Of a stretch of 64,000 nt of DNA, positions 26,973-36,102 are shown in pieces; position 1 is the stretch's first letter, and the number at the start of each line of letters is the position of its first letter. The stretch is from Caulobacter sp. NIBR2454 (GTDB taxonomy: Bacteria; Pseudomonadota; Alphaproteobacteria; Caulobacterales; Caulobacteraceae): NCBI RefSeq assembly GCF_027474405.1, contig NZ_CP114871.1, forward strand, positions 3,543,001 to 3,607,000, in the 5' to 3' direction. A model generated the notes under the pieces. The model searched no databases. It was not told where the DNA came from and was given only the letters and a program-made list of their open reading frames with translations. A program made the position numbers and the translations under genes.

Positions 26973-27167
26973 ATGTCCGGCGACCAGAGCGTCCATCGTG
27001 ATGAGCAATCGGCGCTCGCCGAATTTCGAGCCGGTCCGTTTGGCGGTCGGGCGGAGGTTCGCGTGACGCCTGAGGGTATCTGGGCCGTGGCCGGCCTGAT
27101 GACAGGTATTTTGCTTTCGAGTGCGGCCATCGTCTGGGCCGCCAAAGCAAAACGGCGGGCCCGCTAG
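26973..27167 (+). CDS. Small single-pass membrane protein
   Basis: A 64-residue protein with an excellent GAGGAGG before its ATG. The N-terminal half is charged (MSGDQSVHRDEQSALAEF), followed by RVTPEGIWAV, one membrane helix of about 20 residues (VAGLMTGILLSSAAIVWAA) and a basic end KAKRRAR that would anchor the C-terminus inside. It lies 42 bases after the GH92 gene and may be cotranscribed. No family is recognised. Confidence 0.65.
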   Translation: MSGDQSVHRDEQSALAEFRAGPFGGRAEVRVTPEGIWAVAGLMTGILLSSAAIVWAAKAKRRAR

Positions 27168-27177
27168 AGGCCCGCCG
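27153..27177. terminator. Bidirectional hairpin between small protein and MFS gene
   Basis: A perfect 9-bp stem CGGCGGGCC/GGCCCGCCG with a 7-base loop overlaps the end of the small protein gene and precedes the stop of the convergent transporter. Confidence 0.7.
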
Positions 27178-27185
27178 CTCTCAGA

Positions 27186-28490
27186 TCAGTTGGTGATGGT
27201 CGGCGCTGGCTCGACCTCCACAAACGGCTTGCGCGTGGTCCATCCAAAGAGGGCGATGACCAGATAACAGACCGCCGGCAGCAGGAACGCCAGGCCCAGG
27301 CCGACGTGGTCGCCCAGCAGGCCGGTGGCCGGCGGCAACAGGGCGCCGCCGACGATGGCCATGCACAGCAGGCCCGACGCCGCCGGCATCTTCACGCCCA
27401 TGCCCTGCAGCCCCAGGCTGAAGATGGTCGGGAACATCACCGAGTTGAAAAGGCCCACCGCGATGATCGCATAGCCGGCGGTCACGCCCGTGGAGAAGGC
27501 CGAGATGGCGATGAACACCGCCGCGCCCACCGCGCAGAAGGCCAGCACCTTGCCAGGCGAGACGCGCGCCAGGACCCACGCGCCGATCAGGCGGCCGACC
27601 ATGGCCCCGCCCCAGTAGTAGGCGACCATGTGACCTGCCTGGGACAGCGACAGTCCCAAGGTATCGGGCTGGCTCAGATAGTTGGTCAGATAGGTGCCGA
27701 TGGACACCTCGGCGCCCACATAGAGGAAGATGCACAGCACCGCGAAGGCCAGGCGCTTGTGACCCAGCAGACCGAACATCTCGCTCAGGCTGGGGGCCTT
27801 TTCCGGCTTGGGCGCGTGGTCGTGATTGCGCAGCAGGAAGAAGATCAGGGCCAGGACCGCCAGCACGCCGGCGATGATCATGTAGGGCGCCTGCACCGCC
27901 TGAGCCTGGGTATGGCGCAGGGTCTCAAGCTGAATCTGGGTCAGGGTCGCCGGGTCCGGCGCCTTTTCAATGTGGCTGAGGATCATCGCCGAGCCGATGA
28001 ACGGGGCGATGAAGGTGCCGAACGAGTTCAGGAACTGGGCGAAGGTCAGGCGGCTCGACGCCGTTTCCGGCTTGCCCAGCAAGGTGACCACCGGGTTGGC
28101 CGCCACCTGCAGAATGGTGATGCCCGAGGCCAGGATGAACAGGGCCGCCAGGAAGCCCCAGAACACGCCGGCGTTGGCGGCGGGGGCGAACAGCAGGCAG
28201 CCGACCATCATCACCAGCAGGCCGACGACGATGGAGCGCAGGTAGCCCAGCTTGGAGACCAGGGCGCTGGCCGGCAGGGAGATGACGAAATAGCCGAGGA
28301 AGAAGGCGAACTGCGTCAGCCCCGCCTCGAAATTGGTGAGGGTGAACACCGCCTTCAGCGCCGGGGCGATCAGATCCACCAGGCAGGTGGAGAAGCCCCA
28401 GGCGAAGAACAGTACGATGACCCAGGGCAGCAGGAAGCCGCCGCCTTTTTGAACGCCCGCACTCACGGACGCGCCGCCGACTTGTACCAT
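27186..28490 (-). CDS. Sugar MFS transporter, FucP/GluP-like
   Basis: A 434-residue inner-membrane transporter with 12 predicted helices. The N-terminal motifs FFAWGFSTCLVDLIAPALK and FFLGYFVISLPAS, plus LQVAANPVV and a central TFAQFLNSFGTF, are typical of the fucose/glucose/N-acetylglucosamine proton symporter subgroup. The start at 28490 follows GGGAGG; longer frames upstream run antisense through trpF and are rejected. LacI-type operator sites lie 35-70 bases upstream. Substrate is probably a hexose or its derivative; the convergent GH92 mannosidase makes mannose a reasonable guess. Confidence 0.9.
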   Translation of the reverse strand: MVQVGGASVSAGVQKGGGFLLPWVIVLFFAWGFSTCLVDLIAPALKAVFTLTNFEAGLTQFAFFLGYFVISLPASALVSKLGYLRSIVVGLLVMMVGCLLFAPAANAGVFWGFLAALFILASGITILQVAANPVVTLLGKPETASSRLTFAQFLNSFGTFIAPFIGSAMILSHIEKAPDPATLTQIQLETLRHTQAQAVQAPYMIIAGVLAVLALIFFLLRNHDHAPKPEKAPSLSEMFGLLGHKRLAFAVLCIFLYVGAEVSIGTYLTNYLSQPDTLGLSLSQAGHMVAYYWGGAMVGRLIGAWVLARVSPGKVLAFCAVGAAVFIAISAFSTGVTAGYAIIAVGLFNSVMFPTIFSLGLQGMGVKMPAASGLLCMAIVGGALLPPATGLLGDHVGLGLAFLLPAVCYLVIALFGWTTRKPFVEVEPAPTITN

Positions 28491-28523
28491 TCGATCCTCC
28501 CCGATCATTTTTATCGCTTTTAG

Positions 28524-28560
28524 CGGAGCGCTATCGACACTGTTGATGACAGCGCTGTCA
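28524..28560 (-). promoter_or_regulatory. LacI-type operator pair upstream of sugar transporter
   Basis: TGACAGCGCTGTCA (28547-28560) is a perfect 14-base palindrome with the central CG typical of LacI/GalR-family operators. A second, weaker AGCGCT core stands 24 bases away, inside TAGCGGAGCGCTA (28521-28533). Both lie within the transporter promoter region. The regulator gene is not in this window. Confidence 0.6.
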
Positions 28561-28599
28561 AGACTTGCGCGGCAAACCTTCCGGGCGCACATCGCCCTC

Positions 28600-29238
28600 A
28601 TGACCACGGCCAAGATCTGCGGACTGTCGACGCCAGAGGCGGTTAAGGCCGCCCTCGACGGGCGCGCCTCGCACATCGGCTTCGTCTTTTTCCCCAAGAG
28701 CCCGCGCGACATAGACCCCGCGGCCGCCGGCCGACTAGCCCTGCCCGTGCGGGGCCGGGTCAAGATCGTGGCTGTCACCGTCGATCCAAGTGACGCCTTG
28801 CTGGATCGTCTGATGAAGACCCTGGCGCCCGACCTGATCCAGGTCCACGGCAAGGAGACGCCAAACCGGGCACGCGACATCGCCGCCCGCACCGGCGCGG
28901 GGATCATCAAGGCCATCTCAGTCTCCACCGCGCAGGACATCGAAGGGGCGCGAGCCTTTGAGGAGGTGGCCGAGCATTTGATGTTCGACGCCAAGCCGCC
29001 CCAGGACTCAAACCTGCCGGGCGGCACCGGCGCACGGTTCGACTGGACCCTGCTCAAGAACCGTCGCTTTAAACGCCCGTGGTTCCTGGCTGGCGGGCTC
29101 GACCCTTGGAACGTGCGCGACGCGGTCGAACAATCAGACGCCCCCCTCGTGGACGTCTCGTCAGGCGTCGAGCGCGGGCCCGGTCAGAAGGACCCGGCCC
29201 TCGTCAGCGCGTTCCTGGACGCTGTCCGCCGGGGCTGA
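28600..29238 (+). CDS. trpF: Phosphoribosylanthranilate isomerase
   Basis: A 212-residue (beta/alpha)8 enzyme, the Amadori rearrangement step of tryptophan synthesis. It starts MTTAKICGLSTPE with the conserved cysteine in KICG; other marks are HIGFVFFPKSPR, LIQVHG, GGTGARFDW and FLAGGL with DVSSGVE at the phosphate site. An ATG 57 bases upstream only adds residues overlapping the LacI-type operator, so the shorter start is preferred. In C. crescentus trpF is directly followed by trpB and trpA; here about 5.6 kb separates them. Confidence 0.95.
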   Translation: MTTAKICGLSTPEAVKAALDGRASHIGFVFFPKSPRDIDPAAAGRLALPVRGRVKIVAVTVDPSDALLDRLMKTLAPDLIQVHGKETPNRARDIAARTGAGIIKAISVSTAQDIEGARAFEEVAEHLMFDAKPPQDSNLPGGTGARFDWTLLKNRRFKRPWFLAGGLDPWNVRDAVEQSDAPLVDVSSGVERGPGQKDPALVSAFLDAVRRG

Positions 29239-29401
29239 CGCCCGCCAAGCGATCAGCAATCAAGCATCGGTCGCTGGAATCGCCGCCAGATCGCTCACCG
29301 ATGCAAATTCGGTGATTTTCGACGCCCAGAGATTTACGCGCGCCCGAAGCCGTGGTGCAATTTTTACGCAGCGCAGCTTTTTGACGTCTTTTTCCTATTT
29401 G

Positions 29402-29418
29402 ACGCAGAAATGCTGCGT
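29402..29418. promoter_or_regulatory. Inverted repeat in the amidohydrolase promoter region
   Basis: ACGCAG-AAATG-CTGCGT, a 6-5-6 inverted repeat in a locally AT-rich stretch about 90 bases before the M20 gene. The half-site CAGAA recurs near the neighbouring Lrp-family gene, so it is a candidate site for that regulator. Confidence 0.35.
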
Positions 29419-29503
29419 GCACTTTGCGACTAAGCTTCTAGCCTGGCCCAGCTTGCCGTTTCACTGGCGCTGGCCGCGAACACATCACACCGGGGGTCGA
29501 CAC

Positions 29504-31090
29504 ATGCATATTCTGAGAAGCCGAGGCTTGAGAGCGCTACTGCTCGGCGCCGCCATGGCGCTGCCTGCCGTGGCCGCGCACGCCGAGCCCACCGAAGCCA
29601 TGCGCACGGCCGCGATCAGCGGCGTGGACGCCCGCGCCAAGCTGACCCAGGAGATGGTCGACTCGGTGTTCAGCTTCGCCGAGCCGGGCTTCCAAGAGTT
29701 CAAGACCTCCGAGTACATCACCGGCATTCTTGAAAAGAACGGCTTCAAGATCGAACGCGGCGTCGCCGGCATGCCGACCGCCTGGACGGCCACCTGGGGA
29801 ACCGGCGGCCCGCTGATCGCGCTGGGCAGCGATATCGACGCCCTGCTGGGTCTGTCCCAAGTCCCCGGCGATCCGAACATCAAACCCCAGGTGGCGGGCG
29901 CGCCCGGCCATGGCGAAGGCCACAATTCGGGCATGCCGCTGATCGTCACCGCCGCGCTCGCGGCTAAGGACGTGATGGTCAAGAACAAGCTCCCCGGCCG
30001 CCTGATGATCTGGCCGGGCGTCGCCGAGGAGCTTTTGGCGACCAAGGCCTTCTACGTTCGCGACGGCCTGTTCAAGGACGTCGACGCTTCGATCTTCACC
30101 CACGTCAGCCGGGACTTCTCCACGGGCTGGGGACCGGCGGGCAACAACGGCATGGTGTCGGTGGAATACACTTTCCACGGCAAGACCTCGCACGCCGCGG
30201 GCGCGCCCTGGGCCGGCCGAAGCGCCCTGGACGGGGTGGAACTGATGAACGCCGCCTGGAACATGCGGCGCGAGCATCTGCCGGTGACCCAACGGTCGCA
30301 CTATGTGATCACCGACGGCGGCGGCCAGCCCAACATCGTGCCGGGCACGGCGACGGTCTGGTATTATTTCCGCGAGCAGACCTTCGACTCCATCCGCAAC
30401 CTCTACGAACTCGGGACCAAGATTTCGGAGGCCGCGGCCATGGCCACCGACACGACGGTGGAGCGTCGCCTGCTGGGCTACGCCGCGCCCAACTACGGCA
30501 ACAAACCCCTGGCCGAGGCGGCCTACGCCAACATCAAGCGGGTCGGGATGCCCCAGTGGTCCGAGGCCGATCAGGCTTTCGCCAAGGCCTTGCAGGAGAC
30601 CAACAAGTTCAAGATCGAGCCGCTGGCGACCGAGGTCGCAGCGCTGTCCACGCCAGATGGTCGCGGCCCCTCCATGGGCGGCGGGTCGGACGATATCGGC
30701 GACATCATGTGGACGGTGCCGACCATAACCATCCGCTTTCCGTCGAACGTGCCCAACGCCATCGGCCACAACGTGACCTCGGCCATGGCCATGGCCACAC
30801 CTATCGCCCACAAGGGCGCCCAAGCCGGCGCCAAGGCGGTGGCCCTGACCATTCTTGACCTGGTGACCACGCCGACCCTGGTGGCCGAGGCCAAGACCTA
30901 CTTCCAGACGGTCCAGCTGAAGGACCAGAAGTACGACCCCGTGCTGACCAAGGACGACAAGCCCGCCATCCATCTCAATACCGAGATCATGGCTCGCATG
31001 CGGCCCAAGATGGAGCCGTTCTACTACGACCCCAAGAAGCACAAGACCTATCTGGACCAGCTCGGCATCGCCTATCCGCCCGCCAAGTAG
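29504..31090 (+). CDS. Exported M20-family amidohydrolase (AbgB-like)
   Basis: A 528-residue protein with a signal peptide (MHILRSRGLRALLLGAAMALPAVAAHA). The M20 metal site is visible: D in IALGSDIDAL, H in GEGHNSG, the Glu pair in GVAEELLATK, H in a dimerisation-domain region GKTSHAAGAPW, and a late H in NAIGHN. This subgroup cleaves acyl-amino acids or dipeptide-like amides such as p-aminobenzoyl-glutamate. GGGGGT precedes the ATG; upstream in-frame starts lack a leader. It sits in the block inserted between trpF and trpB, convergent with an Lrp regulator. Confidence 0.88.
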   Translation: MHILRSRGLRALLLGAAMALPAVAAHAEPTEAMRTAAISGVDARAKLTQEMVDSVFSFAEPGFQEFKTSEYITGILEKNGFKIERGVAGMPTAWTATWGTGGPLIALGSDIDALLGLSQVPGDPNIKPQVAGAPGHGEGHNSGMPLIVTAALAAKDVMVKNKLPGRLMIWPGVAEELLATKAFYVRDGLFKDVDASIFTHVSRDFSTGWGPAGNNGMVSVEYTFHGKTSHAAGAPWAGRSALDGVELMNAAWNMRREHLPVTQRSHYVITDGGGQPNIVPGTATVWYYFREQTFDSIRNLYELGTKISEAAAMATDTTVERRLLGYAAPNYGNKPLAEAAYANIKRVGMPQWSEADQAFAKALQETNKFKIEPLATEVAALSTPDGRGPSMGGGSDDIGDIMWTVPTITIRFPSNVPNAIGHNVTSAMAMATPIAHKGAQAGAKAVALTILDLVTTPTLVAEAKTYFQTVQLKDQKYDPVLTKDDKPAIHLNTEIMARMRPKMEPFYYDPKKHKTYLDQLGIAYPPAK

Positions 31091-31105
31091 ACAGAGGGCT
31101 TCAGA

Positions 31106-31131
31106 CCGCCGGCTCCGCAAGGGACCGGCGG
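31106..31131. terminator. Convergent hairpin between amidohydrolase and Lrp genes
   Basis: A 7-bp stem CCGCCGG/CCGGCGG with a 12-base loop that can pair further inside lies between the two stop codons. Confidence 0.6.
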
Positions 31132-31626
31132 CTACTCCTTGTCTTGAAAGACGATCGGAGGCGTGCCGCGGCGAGCCACCTCCCGCATCACGAAGCTGCT
31201 TCGAATCTTGGCCACGTGAGGCAGGGTCGACAGCTCCCGCCGATAGACCCGGTCATAGTCCTCGAAGGACTCCACATGCAGCATAACGAGGAAGTCGGTG
31301 TCGCCCGACACGAAGCCGCAGTAGGAAATGGACGGACATTTGACCACTTCGCGCTCGAACTCGTTGAGCGCGCGCTCGGCCTGGGAGCTCAGCTCGATGG
31401 CGACGAACACCACCACGCTATAGCCCAGCATCGGCAGGTTCAGGTCCGCCGAATAGCCAAGTACGGCGCCCCGCTCCTCCAAACCCTTGCGGCGGCGCGC
31501 CACGGCGGTGCTGGAAAGATTGATCTTTTCCCCCAACCAGACGTCCGAAGCACGGCCATCGGCGCAAAGCTCCTCTAGGAGCTGATAATCGACCTGATCA
31601 AGGTCCAGCTGTTCGGATTTCGCCAT
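31132..31626 (-). CDS. Lrp/AsnC-family transcriptional regulator
   Basis: A 164-residue regulator. The N-terminal winged helix-turn-helix covers about residues 8-60 (LDQVDYQLLEELCADGRASDVWLGEKINLSSTAVARRRKGLEERG); the C-terminal RAM domain (LGYSVVVFVAIEL, VSGDTDFLVMLHV) binds an amino acid and drives oligomerisation. No good Shine-Dalgarno is seen before the ATG at 31626. Its position between an M20 amidohydrolase and a divergent TonB receptor suggests local control of both in response to an amino acid or its derivative. Confidence 0.92.
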   Translation of the reverse strand: MAKSEQLDLDQVDYQLLEELCADGRASDVWLGEKINLSSTAVARRRKGLEERGAVLGYSADLNLPMLGYSVVVFVAIELSSQAERALNEFEREVVKCPSISYCGFVSGDTDFLVMLHVESFEDYDRVYRRELSTLPHVAKIRSSFVMREVARRGTPPIVFQDKE

Positions 31627-31945
31627 GCTTTGGAGGACCCCGTGTATAAATCTGCAGCAGAATCTTATTTCTGACGGCGATTTCCGTCTTGGCGCAAGTC
31701 GTCGCACCCACCCCCGATAATATTCACAAATCCTGAGGCACAGGCGGTCCGGATGAATGAGGCCGCCGATCTTAGGGGCGCGTCGCTGTCGACCATGCGC
31801 TGCTTATTGCAGCTCATGCGTGCGGCGCTAGGGAAAACAACCAGGCGCTCCTGCGGACATAGCGGCCGCGGCTCGGGCGAGAACGCCAGTTTGTTTCGTG
31901 AGTACCTCAACGATTTCCTGACCTTATCCGCCTTGGGGGCGCAAA
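31627..31945. promoter_or_regulatory. Divergent control region between lrp and TonB receptor
   Basis: These 319 bases hold no convincing gene; one 71-codon open frame in it runs into the receptor gene and has no family features. CAGAATCTTATTTCTG (31658-31673) is an AT-rich inverted repeat (CAGAA-N6-TTCTG) 32 bases from the lrp start, of the general form bound by Lrp-family proteins. An AT-rich patch near 31718 may carry promoter elements. Confidence 0.45.
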
Positions 31946-34756
31946 ATGAATCTCTCGATCGGCAATAGACTAACGTCGAATATCCGGCGGTGCGCGCTCG
32001 CCACCGCCAGTCTCGCGGTGATCGCGGCCTGGGGCCAGAGCGCTGTGGCGCAGGAAGCTGGCGCCGCCGAGATCGAGGAAATTCTCGTCACCGGATCGCG
32101 CATCGCCCGCGACGGCTACGCCGCTCCGACGCCGGTCAACGTTCTGGGGACAGAGGAAATCTCGGCTGCAGCTCCGGCCAACATCGCCGACTTCGTCAAC
32201 ACCCTGCCCTCAGTGGCCGGCAGCTCCACCGCCGCCAACTCCTCCGGCTCGCTCAGCAACGGCGCGGCGGGCATCAGCGCCCTGAATCTGCGCGCGCTCG
32301 GCACCGGGCGCACGCTGGTGCTGTTCGACGGTCAGCGCTCGGTCGTGTCGGCCGCCACCGGCCAGGTGGACACCAACACCTTTCCGCAATCGCTGATCTC
32401 GCGCGTCGAGGTGGTGACCGGCGGCGCCTCCTCGGCCTACGGCTCGGACGCCATCGGCGGGGTGGTCAACTTCATTCTCGACAAGGAATACACCGGCCTT
32501 AAGTCGTCGCTGGAATATGGCGAGACGACCTATGGCGACGGTGAGAACTGGAAGTTCAACGTCACCGCGGGCGGCGGCTTTGCGGGCGGCAAGGGGCACT
32601 TCCTGGCCAGCGCCGAGTGGGTCGGCCAGGACGGCGTCCACACCCTGGACCGCGACTGGAACCGCAGCGGCTATTTCGCCATCCGCAACACCGACCTGTC
32701 GGCGGGCGCGCCCTACTACATCGTCAGCGACAAGGTGGGCATCTCGACCTACACGCCGGGCGGCCTGATCACCGCCGGCCCGCTGCGGGGCACCTATTTC
32801 GGGGTCAATGGCGCGGTGAACCAGCTGGCCTACGGCGCGGTGTCAGGCCAGTGGATGGTCGGCGGCGACTGGGACTATTCGTCCTCTGGGATCGTGGGCA
32901 CCAACACCCTGATCCCGGACGAGGATCGCGAAAGCTATTTCGGACGCGCGAGCTATGAGATCACGCCCAATATCGAGCTCTTCATCCAGGGCTCCTACGC
33001 CAAGTACGAGGGGCTGAGCTACTACATCTCGCCCACCCAGACGGGCATCACGATCCGGTCCGACAACGCCTTCCTGCCCGCCTCGGTCAGGACGCAGATG
33101 ACAAGCCTGGGCCTGACGTCCTTCACCATGGGCACCAGCAACATCGACATGCCCGCCTCGGGCAGCGCCATCTCACGCGAGACGGAGCGCTACGTGGTCG
33201 GCGGCAAGGGCGACTTCTCGGCCTTGGGGCTCGATTTTGCCTGGGACGCCTATTACCAGCATGGCGAGACCAAGACCCACGAGCAGCTGACCCCGACCTG
33301 GAACACCGCGCGTCTGACCCTCGCGACCGACGCGGTGCTGAGCAATGGCCAGATCGTCTGCCGCTCGACGATCACCAACCCGACCAATGGCTGCGTGCCC
33401 CTGAACCGCTTCGGGGTCGGGGTCGCCAGCCAGGCGGCCCTCAACTACGTGCTGGGCACGCCTTTGCGCGATCAGGTCTTCAAGCAGGACGTCGCCGCCT
33501 TCAACGTCACCACCAGCAGCATCCAGGGTTGGGCCGGGCCCATCTCGTTCGCCACCGGCGCCGAGTACCGCAAGGAGAAGATGTCCGGCTCAGTCGATCC
33601 GCAATACGAGAGCGGCTGGAAATACGGCAACTTCCGCGTCACCCGCGGCGAGTACGATGTGGTCGAGGCCTATGCCGAAGCGGTCGTGCCGCTGTTGACG
33701 GGCCTGGACTTCAACGGCGCCTTCCGGGTCACCGACTACAGCACCTCAGGAACCGTCAAAACCTGGAAGGCGGGCCTGACCTACCAGCCGATCCCCGACA
33801 TCAAGTTCCGCGCCTCGGCCTCACGCGATATCCGCGCGGCCAATATGAGCGAGCTTTACGACGCTGGCACCGCGCGCAGCAATTCGGTGAACATCAACGG
33901 CGTCTCGGTCGCCTTCGTCCAGAACCTGCAGGGCAACCCGCAGGCCAAGCCCGAGGTCGCGGATGGTTACGGCGTCGGCGTGGTGGTCTCCCCTCGCTTC
34001 CTGCCCGGCGTCCAGGCGTCGATCGACTATTACGACATCAAGGTGGACGGGGTGATCAGCTTCGTCACCGCCCAGCAGGTCGCTGACTACTGCTACATCC
34101 AGAACGTCTCATCCTACTGCTCGAACCTGAAGTTCACGAACGGCGTGCTGAGCACGATCGACCTCTATTACGACAACCTCAACCAGATGACCGCCAAGGG
34201 GCTGGACATAGAGGCCTCGTACCGCACCGATCTGGAGGACGTCGCATCCTGGGCCAAGGGCGCCCTGACCCTGCGGGCGATGTTCACCCACTATATCGAG
34301 AACGTCACCGACGATGGGGTGACCGCCATAGACCTGGCCGGCGCCAACACCACCAGCACGCCCGACTGGGTCTATCGCCTGACGGCGACCTATGGGCTGG
34401 ATCCTTGGACCTTCAACGTCACGGCGCGGGGCGTGAGCGACGGCGTCGTCAGCAACGCCTACACCGAGTGCCAGAGCGCATGCCCGGCCAGCGTCGCGCC
34501 GTACTACACGATCAACGACAACAGCATCAAAGGGGCCCTCTACTTCGACGTCCAGGCCGCCTATGACTTCGAGGTCAGCGGCGTGGGTGGCGAGGCCTTC
34601 TTCTCGGTCAAGAACCTGTTCAATTCCGAGCCGGTCCTGCTGGGCAACCCCAACAACCTCGGCGCCGAGAATACAGTCGGCTACCCGCAGACCAACCGGA
34701 ACCTCTACGACACCATGGGCCGCACATTCCGCATGGGCCTGCGCCTGGAATTCTAG
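31946..34756 (+). CDS. TonB-dependent outer-membrane receptor
   Basis: A 936-residue receptor. The signal peptide ends AVA-Q, EEILVTGSRIARDG is the TonB-box region, and the plug contains LNLRALGTGRTLVLFDGQRSV, VEVVTGGASSAYGSD and GGVVNFILD. The barrel ends FRMGLRLEF with a terminal Phe. Two cysteine pairs occur late in the barrel loops (YCYIQNVSSYC, ECQSAC). It is the large type common in Caulobacter, with unknown ligand. It sits with the M20 amidohydrolase and Lrp regulator, suggesting uptake of an amidated or peptide-like amino-acid source. Confidence 0.95.
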   Translation: MNLSIGNRLTSNIRRCALATASLAVIAAWGQSAVAQEAGAAEIEEILVTGSRIARDGYAAPTPVNVLGTEEISAAAPANIADFVNTLPSVAGSSTAANSSGSLSNGAAGISALNLRALGTGRTLVLFDGQRSVVSAATGQVDTNTFPQSLISRVEVVTGGASSAYGSDAIGGVVNFILDKEYTGLKSSLEYGETTYGDGENWKFNVTAGGGFAGGKGHFLASAEWVGQDGVHTLDRDWNRSGYFAIRNTDLSAGAPYYIVSDKVGISTYTPGGLITAGPLRGTYFGVNGAVNQLAYGAVSGQWMVGGDWDYSSSGIVGTNTLIPDEDRESYFGRASYEITPNIELFIQGSYAKYEGLSYYISPTQTGITIRSDNAFLPASVRTQMTSLGLTSFTMGTSNIDMPASGSAISRETERYVVGGKGDFSALGLDFAWDAYYQHGETKTHEQLTPTWNTARLTLATDAVLSNGQIVCRSTITNPTNGCVPLNRFGVGVASQAALNYVLGTPLRDQVFKQDVAAFNVTTSSIQGWAGPISFATGAEYRKEKMSGSVDPQYESGWKYGNFRVTRGEYDVVEAYAEAVVPLLTGLDFNGAFRVTDYSTSGTVKTWKAGLTYQPIPDIKFRASASRDIRAANMSELYDAGTARSNSVNINGVSVAFVQNLQGNPQAKPEVADGYGVGVVVSPRFLPGVQASIDYYDIKVDGVISFVTAQQVADYCYIQNVSSYCSNLKFTNGVLSTIDLYYDNLNQMTAKGLDIEASYRTDLEDVASWAKGALTLRAMFTHYIENVTDDGVTAIDLAGANTTSTPDWVYRLTATYGLDPWTFNVTARGVSDGVVSNAYTECQSACPASVAPYYTINDNSIKGALYFDVQAAYDFEVSGVGGEAFFSVKNLFNSEPVLLGNPNNLGAENTVGYPQTNRNLYDTMGRTFRMGLRLEF

Positions 34757-34768
34757 GCGGAATTTGAG

Positions 34769-34797
34769 CGACCGGCGCTGGGGCGCCGGTCGTTTCT
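34769..34797 (+). terminator. Intrinsic terminator after TonB receptor
   Basis: A perfect 10-bp stem CGACCGGCGC/GCGCCGGTCG with a TGGG loop and TTTCT tail. It isolates trpB from the inserted block, so trpB needs its own promoter within the next 84 bases. Confidence 0.85.
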
Positions 34798-34881
34798 ACT
34801 GGCGTCGAAGGCCTTGCGGGACTAAAGGAGCCGTCTCTTGTAACGGCCTCTCCCCCGCCGTACGCCGCGCCTGAGTCTCAA

Positions 34882-36102
34882 TTGAGTCTGACAGCAAAGC
34901 CCAACGACTATTCGGCCTATCCGGATTCCGCCGGTCGCTTCGGCGAATTCGGCGGTCGCTACGTGGCCGAGACCCTGATGCCGCTGGTTCTCGAACTTGA
35001 CCGCGCCTATGCGCAGGCCAAGGCCGACCCCGCGTTCCAGGCCGAGCTTCGCGGCTACCTGACCCACTATGTGGGCCGCCCCAGCCCGCTCTATTTCGCC
35101 GAGCGCCTGACCAGGCACTTCGGCGGCGCGAAAATCTACTTCAAGCGCGAAGAGCTCAATCACACGGGCGCGCACAAGATCAACAACTGCATGGGCCAGA
35201 TCCTGCTGGCCCAGCGCATGGGCAAGACGCGGATCATCGCCGAAACCGGCGCCGGCCAGCACGGGGTCGCCTCGGCCACGGTCTGCGCCCGCTTCGACCT
35301 GCCCTGCGTGGTCTATATGGGCGCCACCGACGTGGCCCGTCAGAAGCCCAACGTCTTCCGCATGAACCTTCTGGGCGCCGAAGTGCGGCCCGTGACCTCC
35401 GGGGCGGCGACGCTCAAGGACGCCATGAACGAGGCCATGCGCGACTGGGTGACCAATGTCGCCGACACCTATTACCTGATCGGCACCGCCGCCGGCCCGC
35501 ACCCCTATCCGGCCATGGTTCGCGACTTCCAGGCGGTGATCGGCAGCGAGACCCGCGAGCAGATCCTGGAGGCCGAAGGCCGTCTGCCGGACGCCGTGGT
35601 CGCCTGCGTGGGCGGCGGCTCCAACGCCATCGGCATGTTCCACCCGTTCCTCAATGACGAAGGCGTGCGCATCTACGGCGTCGAAGCCTCGGGCTACGGA
35701 CTGGGTACCGACAAGCATGCCGCATCGCTGACGGGCGGCCGTCCGGGCGTGCTGCACGGCAACCGCACCTACCTTCTGCAGGACGACGACGGCCAGATTC
35801 TGGACGCCCACTCCATCTCGGCCGGCCTCGACTATCCGGGCATCGGTCCGGAGCATTCTTGGCTGCACGACGTGGGCCGGGCCCAGTACCTGACCTGCAC
35901 CGATAAGGAGGCCCTGGAGGCCTTCCAGCTGTGCGCCGAGCTCGAAGGAATCATTCCGGCCCTGGAGACCGCCCACGCCCTGGCCAAGCTGGGCGAGGTC
36001 GCCCGCGACGTCGGCAAGGACGGCGTGATCGCCGTGTGCCTGTCCGGTCGCGGCGACAAGGACATCTTCACCGTGGCCGACGCCCTGGGACGCCAACTTT
36101 GA
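34882..36102 (+). CDS. trpB: Tryptophan synthase beta chain
   Basis: A 406-residue PLP enzyme condensing indole with serine. The PLP lysine is K99 in [17 protein letters not shown] binds the cofactor phosphate; [11 protein letters not shown] is the family N-terminus. The start is a TTG at 34882 with a poor ribosome binding site. The stop overlaps a TTG start of trpA. Upstream is a terminator and then a possible weak promoter (TTGCGG-N18-TTGTAA, 34814-34843), rather than trpF as in C. crescentus. Confidence 0.97.
   Translation: MSLTAKPNDYSAYPDSAGRFGEFGGRYVAETLMPLVLELDRAYAQAKADPAFQAELRGYLTHYVGRPSPLYFAERLTRHFGGAKIYFKREELNHTGAHKINNCMGQILLAQRMGKTRIIAETGAGQHGVASATVCARFDLPCVVYMGATDVARQKPNVFRMNLLGAEVRPVTSGAATLKDAMNEAMRDWVTNVADTYYLIGTAAGPHPYPAMVRDFQAVIGSETREQILEAEGRLPDAVVACVGGGSNAIGMFHPFLNDEGVRIYGVEASGYGLGTDKHAASLTGGRPGVLHGNRTYLLQDDDGQILDAHSISAGLDYPGIGPEHSWLHDVGRAQYLTCTDKEALEAFQLCAELEGIIPALETAHALAKLGEVARDVGKDGVIAVCLSGRGDKDIFTVADALGRQL

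Noticed and set aside
28491..29057. N-terminal extension of the sugar transporter antisense through trpF
   Set aside because: Transporter homology begins at 28490 with a good ribosome binding site; the extension overlaps trpF.
31753..31968. 71-codon plus-strand frame in the lrp/receptor intergenic region
   Set aside because: Overlaps the receptor start, has no ribosome binding site and no recognisable domain.
34757..34881. Classical trp attenuator before trpB
   Set aside because: No leader peptide with tandem Trp codons; the hairpin there belongs to the upstream receptor gene.
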